Origin: Bacteroidales bacterium
Lineage (GTDB): Bacteria; Bacteroidota; Bacteroidia; Bacteroidales; Muribaculaceae
Assembly: GCA_003150235.1 (NCBI GenBank)
Contig: QAMW01000036.1
Coordinates: 1 to 64,000, forward strand
DNA: 64,000 nucleotides
Direction of reading: 5' to 3'
The position numbers and the translations under genes were made by a program. This document shows positions 16,475-26,450 of the stretch, in pieces (position 1 is the stretch's first letter; each line of letters starts with the position of its first letter). The notes under the pieces were generated by a model. It was not told the origin of the DNA, did no database searches, and saw only the letters and a list, made by a program, of their open reading frames with translations.

Positions 16475-16895
16475 GTTTAAGGTTTAGGGTTTAAGGTTTA
16501 GTTTATACCCTATAGCTTATACTGCACGACTTTTACCGCGTAGCTTTCCTGCGTAGCTGTAGGGGCGAGTGGAAGCTCGCCCGCCCGCACTAAAAGGCTT
16601 TTGCCCTGAAAGGGCAAGATGGCGGCAACCGCGGGCAGCGCCGGAGGTGCGCCCGTGGAGAGCGATACCCCCACAATAACGCAACCCGCTTCGGGGTAGA
16701 GACGATGAGTAAGACGCATGACCCACGGGTATGCCTTCGGCATTACCCGCGGTTAACAGGATGAATCCCCTTGCCGGGGAATATGTCCCCCCTAAACCCT
16801 CAACTCTAAACCCTAAACTCTCAACCCTCACCCCAAATAACCTCCTAACCCTTTAACCCCATAACCTTTTAATTTTCGCTCCGCGAAAATTAAAA
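16475..16895. repeat. repeat block (437-bp gene-free region) with inverted TTTAGGG arms
   Basis: The region 16466-16902 has no gene. It starts with GTTTAAGGTTTAGGG units (16475-16501) and ends with TAAACCCTCAACTC-type complementary units (16791-16830). Between these lie a GGGGCGAG-TGGAAG-CTCGCCC hairpin (16551-16583) and an inverted copy of the composite element (16588-16790). A 13-bp hairpin (TTTTAATTTTCGC and complement, 16867-16895) ends eight bases before the next start codon. Confidence 0.8.
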
Positions 16896-16902
16896 TCAAA
16901 AC

Positions 16903-17976
16903 ATGAAACCAATCAATATTATTGCCCTCATTGCGGCGTTATTGCTATGTGTCTCCGATGTCTGCGCCCAGACGTTGACATGGAGCGTTGACTTCAATTC
17001 AGTATTTGACAACAGGGAAGGTGACCGCAAGATAACTGACCCTAAGACATATTTCTTCACCGTGCTTGCCCCCGAGATAGGCGTACAGCTCACCAAGAAA
17101 GACCGTATTGCCGGAGGCGTGGTGTGGACGCAGCATCTCACAAATGACTGGGATGACGGGAAGGTCAACCCTACGCTTTATTACCGTCATGAGAGCAAAC
17201 GGTGGAGTTTCTCGATGGGTATGTTTCCACGCACTCAGTTGCGCCGTCAGTTACCCGGATTTCTGTGGTGTGACTCGCTTACTTATTTTCAACGCAACAT
17301 ACGTGGCGCGCTCGTGCAGTACAATATGCGTCACGGATGGATTGAGGCTTATCTCGACTGGCGCGGTATGCAGAGCACCACGCGGAGAGAGGCATTCAAT
17401 ATTGTCGTGCATGGAGAGGGTGCGCCGAAAGGGGGGATATTCCTTGTCGGCGGCAATGCCATGATGAATCATTTCGCTCTTCAGAAAAACGCTCCTGCCG
17501 ACCAGCATATTGTCGACAATTTTCTTGTCAACCCGTATGTGGGGCTGGATTTCAGCCGTAAGACAGCACTTGATTCGCTTGTCATCAAGGCTGGCGCCCT
17601 GCTGACGGTGGAGCGTAACAGGGCTAACGAAGAGGGATGGAAGACCCCGGGCGGAGGATGGTTCGAGATTGTGGGTGAATGGCGCTGGCTGGGACTAAAA
17701 AACTCCTTTTACATGGGCGGAAAACTGTTCCCTTCTTACAGCGAGTTTGGCGCGGAACTGTATCAGGGTGAGCCGTTTTATCAGACATCATTCTACAACC
17801 GCACCGATGTGTATGCGAAGATTCTTCAGAACCGGTATGTCGACCTGCAGGCTTCGCTTGACTTCAATTTTACCGAGGATAGCTTCATATTTTACCAGCG
17901 CCTGTTGCTGAGGGTCTATTTTGACTCGTTCAACATCAGGCACGGCAAAAAATCAAAGAAGCATATCAGGCTATAA
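16903..17976 (+). CDS. predicted outer-membrane beta-barrel protein
   Basis: A 357-residue protein with a signal peptide (MKPINIIALIAALLLCVSDVCA, cleavage before QTLTW). The rest has alternating amphipathic strands typical of a porin-like barrel (for example WSFSMGMFPRTQLRR, FLVNPYVGLDFSR, YVDLQASLDFNFTEDSFIFY). A basic tail (RHGKKSKKHIRL) is unusual for a barrel end. No substrate can be inferred. Six bases at its 3' end overlap the convergent uvrA gene. Confidence 0.65.
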   Translation: MKPINIIALIAALLLCVSDVCAQTLTWSVDFNSVFDNREGDRKITDPKTYFFTVLAPEIGVQLTKKDRIAGGVVWTQHLTNDWDDGKVNPTLYYRHESKRWSFSMGMFPRTQLRRQLPGFLWCDSLTYFQRNIRGALVQYNMRHGWIEAYLDWRGMQSTTRREAFNIVVHGEGAPKGGIFLVGGNAMMNHFALQKNAPADQHIVDNFLVNPYVGLDFSRKTALDSLVIKAGALLTVERNRANEEGWKTPGGGWFEIVGEWRWLGLKNSFYMGGKLFPSYSEFGAELYQGEPFYQTSFYNRTDVYAKILQNRYVDLQASLDFNFTEDSFIFYQRLLLRVYFDSFNIRHGKKSKKHIRL

Positions 17977-20754
17977 CTTTTCGGCAAGATACTTTCCGGT
18001 ATAGCTTCCGGGAGTTGCTGCAACCTTTTCCGGAGTGCCTTCAACCACGATGTTGCCGCCTCCGGCTCCTCCTTCAGGACCGATGTCGATTACGTGGTCG
18101 GCACACTTTATCACATCCATGTTGTGCTCGATTATGATCACGGTGTGACCGAGGGCAATAAGCCTGTTGAACGAGTCCATGAGAGTGTTGATGTCGTGAA
18201 AGTGGAGTCCTGTCGTAGGTTCGTCAAATATGAACATGGTAGGTTCCGGCTTTTCAAGCGACAGGAAATAGGCGAGCTTCACGCGCTGATTCTCGCCGCC
18301 TGAAAGGGTTGACGACGACTGTCCGAGCTTGATATATCCGAGACCGACGTCCTGCAACGGTTTCAACCGGCGCACGATTTTCTTCGGCAGCGACTCGTTG
18401 CTCTCGCCGAAAAATTCTATTGCTTGGTTGACCGTCATGTTGAGTACGTCGTTGATGTTTTTGTCGCGATATTTTATTTCAAGCACCTCTTTCTTGTAGC
18501 GTTCGCCGTGGCATGCCTCGCATGGTATCACGATATCAGCCATGAACTGCATCTCGATGGTGATGGTGCCTTCACCCTTACACTCCTCACATCTTCCGCC
18601 TTCGGCATTGAATGAGAAATAGCCTGCAGGGAAGCCCATCTGCTTTGCCGACTGTTGCTCTGCGAAGAGTTTGCGTATCTCGTCAAACGCCTTCAGGTAG
18701 GTGGCGGCATTGCTTCGTGATGACTTGCCGATGGGATTCTGGTCGACAAATTCAATCGCCGATATGCGGTGAAGGTCGCCCCGCAACGCCTTGTGGAGCC
18801 CCGGCGCGTCACACGGGTCGCCGAGATGCCTTACCATGGCGCGGTAAAGGATGTCGCGCACGAGTGTGGATTTTCCCGAGCCGCTGACACCGGTCACCAC
18901 GGTCATCACACCAAGCGGAAATTTCACGTCGATATTTTTCAGGTTGTGCTGCCGCGCACCTACCACCTCGATATAGTCGCGCCATTGACGCCGCCGCTTG
19001 GGCACAGGTATCGACATCTCGCCGTTGAGGTATTTTACCGTGTAGGAGCCGGTGGCTTTCTGAAGATTTGCGACATCGCCCTGATAGATTATCTCTCCGC
19101 CGTGACGACCCGCTTCAGGACCCACATCGATGATATAGTCGGAGGCGCGCATGATTTCCTCGTCATGCTCGACCACGACCACGGTGTTGCCGAGTTGCTG
19201 CAGTTTGCGGAGCACCCCGATAAGGCGGTCAGTGTCGCGCGAATGTAGTCCGATACTCGGCTCGTCGAGTATGTAGAGCGACCCGACAAGGCTGCTGCCG
19301 AGCGACGTGGCAAGGTTGATGCGCTGGCTCTCGCCACCCGACAGGGTGGATGAGAGACGGTCAAGGGTGAGATAGCCGAGACCTACGTCGCAGAGGAAAC
19401 CGATGCGGTTGTTTATCTCGACAAGCAGACGCTCCGCTATCTTGGCGTCGTTTTCGCCAAGCTGCAGGTTACGGAACCACTCGCGGAGGTCGCTCACCGG
19501 CATCCTTACGAGGTCGGAGATGGTCATGCCGCCGATTTTCACGTATGAGGCATCCTTGTTGAGGCGCGAGCCGTGACATACCGGGCACGTTGTCTTGCCA
19601 CGGTAGCGGGCGAGCATCACGCGGTACTGTATCTTATATTGGTTTTCCTCGACCATCTTGAAAAATCCGTCTATGCCACGGAAACGCCCGTTGCCGTGCC
19701 ATAGCAGGTCAAGCTCTTTTTCGGTAAGGTCGCAGTAGGGGCGATGGATAGGGAAGCCTATGTGGGGGGCGATGTGGATAAGCTCGCGTTTCCATTCGCT
19801 CATCTTTTCGCCGCGCCAGCACACCACTGCATCCTCATAGACCGACAGCGATTTGTCGGGCACCACAAGGTCGGGGTCGAGCCCGATGACTTTTCCGAAT
19901 CCCTCGCACTTGGGACATGCGCCGTAAGGGTTGTTGAAATTGAACATGAGTTCCGACGGCTCGCGGAAAGTGATGCCGTCGGCGTCAAAACGCTTCGAAA
20001 AGTCGTGACGGTGGAGTCCCGACTCGCTCCATACGAGCAGGCTCATCTCATCGTGACCCTCAAAAAACGCGGTTTCCACCGAGTCGGCGAGACGGCTTGC
20101 CTCGTCGCCGGCTGCTTCCACGGCAAGGCGGTCGACAAGAAGGTCGTAGCCGTCGGCTGTAGCCGGCGTATCGGCAGCAAGAAGGTCTTCGATCATGATA
20201 AATTCACCATCCTTGACCATGCGCGAATATCCCTCCTTGAGGTATATCTCGAGCTGCTGGCTGAATGTGCGCTTTTCGGGCAGCGACACCGGGGCGATGA
20301 CGGCTATGCGTGTGCCTTCAGGATAAGACTGTGCGGTAGCAATCACATCTTCCGGGGTATGCTTCTTTACCTGCATTCCCGACACCGGGGAATAGGTCTT
20401 GCCGATTCGCCCGAAAAGCAGACGCATATAATCGTATATCTCGGTGGATGTGCCGACGGTAGAGCGCGGGTTGCGGGTGTTGACCTTCTGCTCGATGGCT
20501 ATTGCGGGGGGAAGCCCTTTTATGAAGTCGGCCTCCGGCTTAGCCATTTTGCCGAGAAACTGGCGCGCATAAGCCGACAGACTCTCGACATAGCGGCGCT
20601 GCCCTTCGGCATAAAGAGTGTCAAAGGCAAGCGACGACTTGCCGGAGCCTGACAGACCTGTGATTACCACAAGTTTGTTGCGCGGAATTTCTACGGTTAT
20701 GTTTTTTAGATTGTTGACGCGTGCGCCCTTAACAAGTATATTACGTTCTGCCAT
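17971..20754 (-). CDS. uvrA: excinuclease ABC subunit A
   Basis: DNA damage-sensing ATPase of nucleotide excision repair, 927 residues. Two ABC ATPase modules are visible: Walker A motifs GLSGSGKSS near residue 35 and GVSGSGKSTLV in the second half, and both LSGGE(S/N)QR signatures. Zinc-binding CxxC pairs occur (CPKCEGFGKV, CPVCHG, CEECKGEG, CEACHGERY). Full-length and intact. A TAACTTTG promoter lies at 20777-20784 on the minus strand. It is convergent with the barrel gene and divergent from tsaC. Confidence 0.97.
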   Translation of the reverse strand: MAERNILVKGARVNNLKNITVEIPRNKLVVITGLSGSGKSSLAFDTLYAEGQRRYVESLSAYARQFLGKMAKPEADFIKGLPPAIAIEQKVNTRNPRSTVGTSTEIYDYMRLLFGRIGKTYSPVSGMQVKKHTPEDVIATAQSYPEGTRIAVIAPVSLPEKRTFSQQLEIYLKEGYSRMVKDGEFIMIEDLLAADTPATADGYDLLVDRLAVEAAGDEASRLADSVETAFFEGHDEMSLLVWSESGLHRHDFSKRFDADGITFREPSELMFNFNNPYGACPKCEGFGKVIGLDPDLVVPDKSLSVYEDAVVCWRGEKMSEWKRELIHIAPHIGFPIHRPYCDLTEKELDLLWHGNGRFRGIDGFFKMVEENQYKIQYRVMLARYRGKTTCPVCHGSRLNKDASYVKIGGMTISDLVRMPVSDLREWFRNLQLGENDAKIAERLLVEINNRIGFLCDVGLGYLTLDRLSSTLSGGESQRINLATSLGSSLVGSLYILDEPSIGLHSRDTDRLIGVLRKLQQLGNTVVVVEHDEEIMRASDYIIDVGPEAGRHGGEIIYQGDVANLQKATGSYTVKYLNGEMSIPVPKRRRQWRDYIEVVGARQHNLKNIDVKFPLGVMTVVTGVSGSGKSTLVRDILYRAMVRHLGDPCDAPGLHKALRGDLHRISAIEFVDQNPIGKSSRSNAATYLKAFDEIRKLFAEQQSAKQMGFPAGYFSFNAEGGRCEECKGEGTITIEMQFMADIVIPCEACHGERYKKEVLEIKYRDKNINDVLNMTVNQAIEFFGESNESLPKKIVRRLKPLQDVGLGYIKLGQSSSTLSGGENQRVKLAYFLSLEKPEPTMFIFDEPTTGLHFHDINTLMDSFNRLIALGHTVIIIEHNMDVIKCADHVIDIGPEGGAGGGNIVVEGTPEKVAATPGSYTGKYLAEKL

Positions 20755-20776
20755 TTTGGTCGTTTGAATTAACTTG

Positions 20777-20784
20777 CAAAGTTA
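20777..20784 (-). promoter_or_regulatory. TAnnTTTG promoter box of uvrA
   Basis: TAACTTTG on the minus strand lies 22 bp upstream of the uvrA ATG. No SOS-type operator was recognised. Confidence 0.55.
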
Positions 20785-20878
20785 CTAATAATATGGCAAA
20801 ACGACATCATCAGTTAAGTCGCGATGTCATGAAAAATATTTAAGGTGGTTTAAATTTCGTTTTTTCGCGGTCGTGTGC

Positions 20879-20886
20879 TATCTTTG
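20879..20886 (+). promoter_or_regulatory. TAnnTTTG promoter box of tsaC
   Basis: TATCTTTG lies 22 bp upstream of the ATG at 20909. Confidence 0.55.
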
Positions 20887-20908
20887 TAAATTGGATAATG
20901 TGTCAGTT

Positions 20909-21478
20909 ATGGATTTGAATGAAGATTTACAATGTGCTGCTGACGCAGTGAAAGGCGGTAAAGTGATACTTTATCCCACCGATACCGTGTGGGGCATAGG
21001 ATGTGACGCCACTGACAGTGACGCGGTGAGGCGTGTGTATGCCATAAAGCGGCGGTCGGACAGCAAGGCGATGCTTTTGCTCGTCGACTCTCTGTCGACG
21101 GTAAGACGTTACTTCCCCGACGTGACTCCCGAAGCGGAGGCGTTGCTTCTTGATGAAAGCCGTCCCACGACGGTCATACTCTCCGGTCCGGTCGGCATAG
21201 CTCCCGGGCTGATTGCCTCCGACGGTACCGTAGGTGTAAGGGTGACGCGTGAAAAATATTCATGTGACCTTTGCCGCAGAGCCGGTGTTCCCTTAGTATC
21301 GACTTCAGCGAATATCAGCGGGGAGGCTGCTGCAAGATGTTTTGCGGAGATTTCCACTGCAATAAGTGATGCTGTGGATTATATATGCGAGGCGAGGCGT
21401 GACGATAACGCTCAGGGTACACCTTCACGCATTGTCAAGTTCAATCCCGATAAATCAATAACCGTAATTCGTCCTTGA
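20909..21478 (+). CDS. tsaC: L-threonylcarbamoyladenylate synthase
   Basis: YrdC/Sua5-family enzyme of 189 residues that makes threonylcarbamoyl-AMP for the t6A37 tRNA modification. Motifs: ILYPTDTVWGIGCDA near residue 25, KRRSDSKAMLLLV, and STSANISG. It lacks the Sua5 C-terminal domain, so it is the short TsaC type. I start at 20909 since upstream residues in frame lie across the promoter box. Its stop overlaps a possible TTG start of the next gene. Confidence 0.93.
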   Translation: MDLNEDLQCAADAVKGGKVILYPTDTVWGIGCDATDSDAVRRVYAIKRRSDSKAMLLLVDSLSTVRRYFPDVTPEAEALLLDESRPTTVILSGPVGIAPGLIASDGTVGVRVTREKYSCDLCRRAGVPLVSTSANISGEAAARCFAEISTAISDAVDYICEARRDDNAQGTPSRIVKFNPDKSITVIRP

Positions 21479-21498
21479 CACTTCACGCACGACATAGG

Positions 21499-22887
21499 AT
21501 GCTTTATGTTACAGCCGATTACGTCGCTACCAACGTGGCGATACTGCTGTTTAACTTTGTGCGTTATCATGCCGATGTGTCAGCTAGGCAGTTTGGCTCT
21601 ATAAGTGCATTTTTATCCAATACGCCGGTAGTAGCGGAGCAAATTGTGTTCCCGTTTGTCATGCTTGGCATTTACTGGCTGTCGGGGTATTACAATGAAG
21701 TGTTCCTTAAGTCGCGTCTGCAGGAACTGAGTGTCACGCTTGGCAATGCCTTGACAGGAGCCGTGTTATTTTTCTTTGTGGCGATGATTAATGACCTGCA
21801 GCCTGACCGCGCCCATACATATCTGCTGATATTGCTTGTGTTCGGCAGTCTGTTTTTGTGCCTGTACACCGAGCGGTGTCTCATCACATTGTCGGCAAAG
21901 CGCAGGATAGAAAGGGGAGAGTGGGCGCTCAATACGCTGATAGTAGGCACAGGGGAAGAGGCGGAGGCTCTTCTGGGTCGCTTGCGACGCCTGCAGCCGG
22001 TGATGGGGCTTAACGTGCTCGGTTTTGTCTCGACAGGAAGGGGAGATGATGTGACTATGTCATTGCCGGTATATGATATAGATGAGATAGAAGAGATTAG
22101 CGACAGGCTTTCAATAAATAAATATGTGGTGATGCTACAACAGGGAGGCGATAATGTGACCAAAGATGTCATAAACCGTCTGCTGCCTACCGACAGGGGT
22201 GTACTGGTGTCGCCTGACCTGTATCATCTTCTGACAACGAGGGTGCGTACCGCTAATATTGCCGGGGAGCCCCTTGTAGATGTTGCACACGCCCCAATCA
22301 GCGACTTCTCCATCAATATGAAGCGTGTGATAGACGTTGTGGCGTCAGCAATCGGCATGTTATTGTCGCTCCCGGTAATAGGCGTGCTCGCCATACTCAT
22401 AAAAGCCGATTCAAAGGGACCGGTCATATACAGTCAGATACGTATAGGCCGTCATAAAAAACCGTTCAGGATATACAAGCTGCGCACGATGTACACTGAC
22501 GCAGAGTCAAACGGACCGGCATTGTCGGTGCCTGATGATACACGCATCACCAAGATAGGGCATTTTCTGCGAAAATACCGTCTTGACGAACTTCCGCAGT
22601 TCTGGAATGTCTTTATCGGTCAGATGTCGCTTGTAGGTCCCCGTCCTGAAAGAGAATATTACATAAATCAATTGCTTGAGCGCGCTCCGTATTATGCCCT
22701 CGTGCAGCAGGTGCGTCCCGGTCTTACATCATGGGGGATGGTCAAGTATGGCTACGCCTCAGATATTGACGGAATGGTCGAGCGACTGCGTTATGAACTG
22801 CTTTATCTTGAGAATCTTTCATTGAGGGTCGATATAAAGATTATAATATATACATTTAAAATCGTGTTTACAGGAAAAGGAATTTAA
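21499..22887 (+). CDS. polyprenyl-phosphate sugar-1-phosphate transferase
   Basis: Exopolysaccharide polyprenyl glycosylphosphotransferase of about 462 residues. Four or five N-terminal membrane segments are followed by a nucleotide-binding-like central domain (LNTLIVGTGEEAEALLGRL). The C-terminal bacterial sugar transferase domain has KRVIDVVASAIGMLLSLPV, YKLRTM, RLDELPQFWNV and LVGPRPERE. It transfers a sugar phosphate to undecaprenyl phosphate at the inner membrane, starting synthesis of a surface or exported glycan. An alternative TTG start at 21475 would overlap tsaC by four bases; the ATG at 21499 is preferred. Confidence 0.9.
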   Translation: MLYVTADYVATNVAILLFNFVRYHADVSARQFGSISAFLSNTPVVAEQIVFPFVMLGIYWLSGYYNEVFLKSRLQELSVTLGNALTGAVLFFFVAMINDLQPDRAHTYLLILLVFGSLFLCLYTERCLITLSAKRRIERGEWALNTLIVGTGEEAEALLGRLRRLQPVMGLNVLGFVSTGRGDDVTMSLPVYDIDEIEEISDRLSINKYVVMLQQGGDNVTKDVINRLLPTDRGVLVSPDLYHLLTTRVRTANIAGEPLVDVAHAPISDFSINMKRVIDVVASAIGMLLSLPVIGVLAILIKADSKGPVIYSQIRIGRHKKPFRIYKLRTMYTDAESNGPALSVPDDTRITKIGHFLRKYRLDELPQFWNVFIGQMSLVGPRPEREYYINQLLERAPYYALVQQVRPGLTSWGMVKYGYASDIDGMVERLRYELLYLENLSLRVDIKIIIYTFKIVFTGKGI

Positions 22888-24687
22888 ATGGCTGCAATCC
22901 AAAATATAGGACATACGACAAGTTCATGGTTTCTCGCGTTGCTCCAATGGCGCGAGAAACATATAAAGGAGAAGAATTTCATCCTTATACTTGCCTTCAT
23001 AACCGGAATCATCTGCGGATTTGCCGCTCTGATTTTCAAATGGCTGATTCACTTCATATCAAGCTCGCTGCTTCTCAATATCGACATAACCGGAGGTAAC
23101 TACCTCTATCTGCTTTACCCGCTCGTGGGCATCGTGATAGTGAGCTGCTATGTAAGATATGTGGTGAAAGACAACATATCCCACGGTGTGACGCGCGTAT
23201 TATACGCTATCTCGCAGAACAAGAGCCGCCTGAAGGGGCATAATTGCTATACCGCTGTCGTTGCGGCATCGATAACCATCGGTTTCGGCGGATCTGTTGG
23301 TTCCGAGGGTCCAATCGTGTCGACCGGAGCAGCTATCGGGTCAAATCTCGGACAGACTTTCCGTCTTTCTCCGCGACTTCTTATGATACTTGTCGGATGC
23401 GGGGCTGCCGCCGGTGTGGCGGGAATTTTCAAGGCTCCGATATCGGGTGCGCTGTTTACTCTTGAAGTGCTGATGATTGACCTTACGACGGTGTCAGTGA
23501 TGCCGCTTCTCATCTCTTCAATCACAGCTGCGACAGTGGCATACGTGTTTACCGGCTATGACGTGGAATTTTTCTTTGCCCAGAGCGAGAATTTCCTTAC
23601 GGTAAGAATCCCGTATGTGATACTGCTCGGGGTGCTATGCGGATTTGCCTCACTCTATTTTATCCGGGTCATCAACATGATGGAAAACTTTTATGCGAAA
23701 GTGAAAAACCCCTGGACGAGGGCGGCAATCGGCGGCACAATCCTGGCTGTGCTTATCTTCTTCTTCCCGCCGCTTTACGGTGAGGGCTACAATGTGATTA
23801 CGAGTATGCTCAACGGTGATGCAGGGTCGGTGGTGGATGGCTCAATATTCTATAATGACCGAAACACTGCGTGGTTTATCGTGCTGTATGTAGGCGGTCT
23901 TTGTCTGTCAAAGGCATTTGCGACATCATCGACCAACGGTGCCGGCGGTGTTGGCGGTACATTCGCTCCGTCGCTTTACATGGGGTGTATGACAGGCTTC
24001 TTTTTCTCCTATCTGCTTAATACTACGGTGGGACTTGACCTCTCTGTAAAGAATTTCGCGCTTATGGGCATGGCGGGTGTGATGTCGGGAGTGATGCATG
24101 CCCCGCTGATGGCAATCTTCCTTACCGCTGAACTGACAGGAGGCTACGACCTGTTTTTGCCGTTGCTGATAGTGTCGACAATCTCTTACGGCACGATAAA
24201 GGTATTTGAGCCTTATAGCATCTATGCGATACGTCTGGCGAAGCGCGGCGAACTGCTTACTCATCACAAAGATAAATCGGTGCTCCGATTGCTGAAGATA
24301 AACAGTGTGATAGAAAATGATTTCAAGCCGGTGACACCTGACATGAACCTGAAACAGATGGTGGATGTCATATCGCAGTCCAACCGTAACCTGTTTCCGG
24401 TGCTTGACGCTGACGACACGCTCATAGGAGTTGTGCTCCTTGACGACATACGCAATATTATGTTCCGCCCCGACCTCTATAAGAAGATGTACGTAAGCAA
24501 ATTCATGAGCATGCCTCCCGCCAAGATAGAAATCGGCGATACGATGGAAAATGTCATGAAGACATTTGACAAGACCGGAGCGTGGAATCTTCCCGTAGTG
24601 GAAAACGGGCGTTATGTCGGCTTTGTATCAAAGTCGAAGATTTTCAATTCCTACCGCAGGGTGTTGCGTCACTATTCGGAAGACTAA
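22888..24687 (+). CDS. ClC-type chloride channel or antiporter with CBS domains
   Basis: A 599-residue membrane protein starting directly after the sugar transferase stop codon. It carries the ClC selectivity motifs GSEGPIV (gating Glu140) and GGVGGTFAPSLYMG, plus a third motif around AAGVAGIFKAPISGALF. About ten membrane helices fit the fold. Residues 465-580 form a CBS pair (VTPDMNLKQMVDVISQ, then MSMPPAKIEIGDTMENV), which may bind adenine nucleotides. The gating glutamate argues for H+/Cl- exchange, but channel behaviour cannot be excluded. Confidence 0.94.
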   Translation: MAAIQNIGHTTSSWFLALLQWREKHIKEKNFILILAFITGIICGFAALIFKWLIHFISSSLLLNIDITGGNYLYLLYPLVGIVIVSCYVRYVVKDNISHGVTRVLYAISQNKSRLKGHNCYTAVVAASITIGFGGSVGSEGPIVSTGAAIGSNLGQTFRLSPRLLMILVGCGAAAGVAGIFKAPISGALFTLEVLMIDLTTVSVMPLLISSITAATVAYVFTGYDVEFFFAQSENFLTVRIPYVILLGVLCGFASLYFIRVINMMENFYAKVKNPWTRAAIGGTILAVLIFFFPPLYGEGYNVITSMLNGDAGSVVDGSIFYNDRNTAWFIVLYVGGLCLSKAFATSSTNGAGGVGGTFAPSLYMGCMTGFFFSYLLNTTVGLDLSVKNFALMGMAGVMSGVMHAPLMAIFLTAELTGGYDLFLPLLIVSTISYGTIKVFEPYSIYAIRLAKRGELLTHHKDKSVLRLLKINSVIENDFKPVTPDMNLKQMVDVISQSNRNLFPVLDADDTLIGVVLLDDIRNIMFRPDLYKKMYVSKFMSMPPAKIEIGDTMENVMKTFDKTGAWNLPVVENGRYVGFVSKSKIFNSYRRVLRHYSED

Positions 24688-24707
24688 GAGATAGTCTGTT
24701 ATCGTTT

Positions 24708-26192
24708 TTACTTGTTTTTATAGGTGTAGTCAACACCCGGATTTTCGCGGGAGTAGGTAGGCATACACATTCCGGTGACCGACCCTATGTAAGTCGGGTC
24801 AGAGATGTAGTAGGTGGTGCCGTCATGTACGTAGGCGTCACCTTTTATGGGTTGTGACAGTCTCACCGACGCACTTTCATGTCCGGGGAAGTTTATGAGC
24901 TGGTTTTCAAGTCCGAGCACGTTCCATAGCAGATATGTATAGAAAATAGCGCGGTCCTCGCAGTCGCATTTAGGGTAATAGAGTATTTCTTCAAAGAAAT
25001 ATGGCTTTTCAAAACCGTGAAACGCCTCGTCGGTGGCATACTCGAATGCGCCCTGCACGAACTGTAGAAGCGAGTTCACGGCATCAAGTTCTTCCTTTCC
25101 CTGAAGTTGCGTCTTGAACTGGCTCACGATGTCGTCGCGCACGTCGGCAAGCACGGTCGAGCGGGCGAAATCGGCAGTAGGCATCTGCGGATAGTGGTAG
25201 AGAATTGGGAATATGTTGGCGTTTACCTCACCGGAGAGGGTAATATCTTTGAATTTCAGGTCATATTTGTGAGGCTTGTAGGGAAGGGTGAGTCCTGACA
25301 AGCGCAAATCCATCGGCGCACCGGTGTCGACATTCTTAGGCAGCTCGCAGGTTGATATACGCATGTTCATGATTGCCTGCGGGTCGATTGACTTGTCGGT
25401 GAATACATAGAATTTTTTCCCGTCGACCATCATGTAGGTACGCGCATAGACAGTCTGTTTGAACGGTATGAGCAGAACGGCATCGCCGCCTGAGAGTCCG
25501 AGACGCACGTCATAACCCATGCCTACGAGCAGGAAATGTTTCAGTGCCATGCGTGATGATACAGGCATCGAGGCGTATCGGCTGTCGACATACGCTGTCA
25601 CCAATTCATAGCGCAGATAGTCGTTGAGAGTCATCTTGTCGGCTGCTGACGAGAGCTCGTCGATGAGGCGTCGCGCATGGTCATTGGATGTAAATTCGCG
25701 CCATTGGGAAGCGAAGTCCCGGGGCGAAGATATGCGGTTGGTGACATGTACGTCAATCGCTGGTACACTCACCGGCAGATTGTAGAATGAAAAATCGTAG
25801 TTACCTGCCGATGCCGGTTTTGACGACGGCTGCGGAGCCGGTACAGGTGCGGGAGTGGGCGCGGCAGGCTGCGGTGTGGGTGTCGGTTTAGGTGTCGCAG
25901 CCACCGGGGCTGCTGGTTTTGGCGCGGGGGCGGGTGTCGGTGTGTCGCCTACCGTAGGTGCACGGTCAGGCTTAGGAACGGGATCGCTCTCTTCGCCTTT
26001 GAACTGCTCAAAATCAGTCCATACTCCGTCAAGGAACTGGTCGTAGCGTTCAAGTACGCCGCTGCGATAAGAGTTGTAACCTTCAAGCAGACCTTTCCTG
26101 AAATCGGCGAAAGAGCCGCCGTTAGATTGTGCCATCGCTATGCCGGCACTTGTCAGAGCCGTGATTACGGTTGTGAATATACGAGTTTTCAT
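24708..26192 (-). CDS. exported transglutaminase-like protein with proline-rich linker
   Basis: A 494-residue protein with a signal peptide (MKTRIFTTVITALTSAGIAMA). A helical segment (GLLEGYNSYRSGVLERYDQF) and a long proline/alanine/threonine linker (about residues 75-130) follow. The C-terminal domain is transglutaminase-like, with a plausible triad of Cys411 (CDCEDRA), His438 (GHESASV) and Asp465 (ISDPTY). Such domains act as peptidases or cross-linkers; the reaction here is unknown. The start at 26192 is preferred to 26231, which precedes the signal peptide. A 363-bp repeat gap separates it from the caspase cluster on the same strand. Confidence 0.7.
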   Translation of the reverse strand: MKTRIFTTVITALTSAGIAMAQSNGGSFADFRKGLLEGYNSYRSGVLERYDQFLDGVWTDFEQFKGEESDPVPKPDRAPTVGDTPTPAPAPKPAAPVAATPKPTPTPQPAAPTPAPVPAPQPSSKPASAGNYDFSFYNLPVSVPAIDVHVTNRISSPRDFASQWREFTSNDHARRLIDELSSAADKMTLNDYLRYELVTAYVDSRYASMPVSSRMALKHFLLVGMGYDVRLGLSGGDAVLLIPFKQTVYARTYMMVDGKKFYVFTDKSIDPQAIMNMRISTCELPKNVDTGAPMDLRLSGLTLPYKPHKYDLKFKDITLSGEVNANIFPILYHYPQMPTADFARSTVLADVRDDIVSQFKTQLQGKEELDAVNSLLQFVQGAFEYATDEAFHGFEKPYFFEEILYYPKCDCEDRAIFYTYLLWNVLGLENQLINFPGHESASVRLSQPIKGDAYVHDGTTYYISDPTYIGSVTGMCMPTYSRENPGVDYTYKNK

Positions 26193-26304
26193 TGACGGAA
26201 AATTATAGGATTTTGTATAAATGGAAATCATAAGTATGAGTCAAAATACCTATTATTGGCTGCCGGATGCGGGCGTGCTTCCACTCAATGATACTAACTT
26301 TGGT

Positions 26305-26450
26305 GCCGGAGTCATAAATCCCCGAAAGGGGGATTCATTCTGTTATCCGCGGGTGCCCACTTCGGGGCTACCCGCGGATAACTTTATCTTGCCCATTCCG
26401 GGCAAAATCCTTAAGTTAGTGACATTGAGCTTCCACTCGCCCCTATTTCT
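26305..26450 (+). repeat. shortened composite hairpin repeat, copy 3, in a 363-bp gene-free region
   Basis: The region 26193-26555 shows no convincing gene. The element has AATCCCC-gaaa-GGGGGATT, then GGGTGCCC with GGGGCTACCCGCGG, then TTGCCC-attcc-GGGCAA, ending TTAAGTTAGTGACAT. The central part present at 12.6 kb is missing, as if deleted between like hairpins. An inverted copy of the GGGGCGAGTGGAAGCTC hairpin half follows directly (26427-26450). The leader of the transglutaminase-like gene occupies the left end. Confidence 0.75.

Noticed and set aside
19744..20652. A 302-codon frame antisense to uvrA
   Set aside because: Fully covered by an unmistakable uvrA; composition is Arg/His/Val-rich as expected for a complement of a coding strand.
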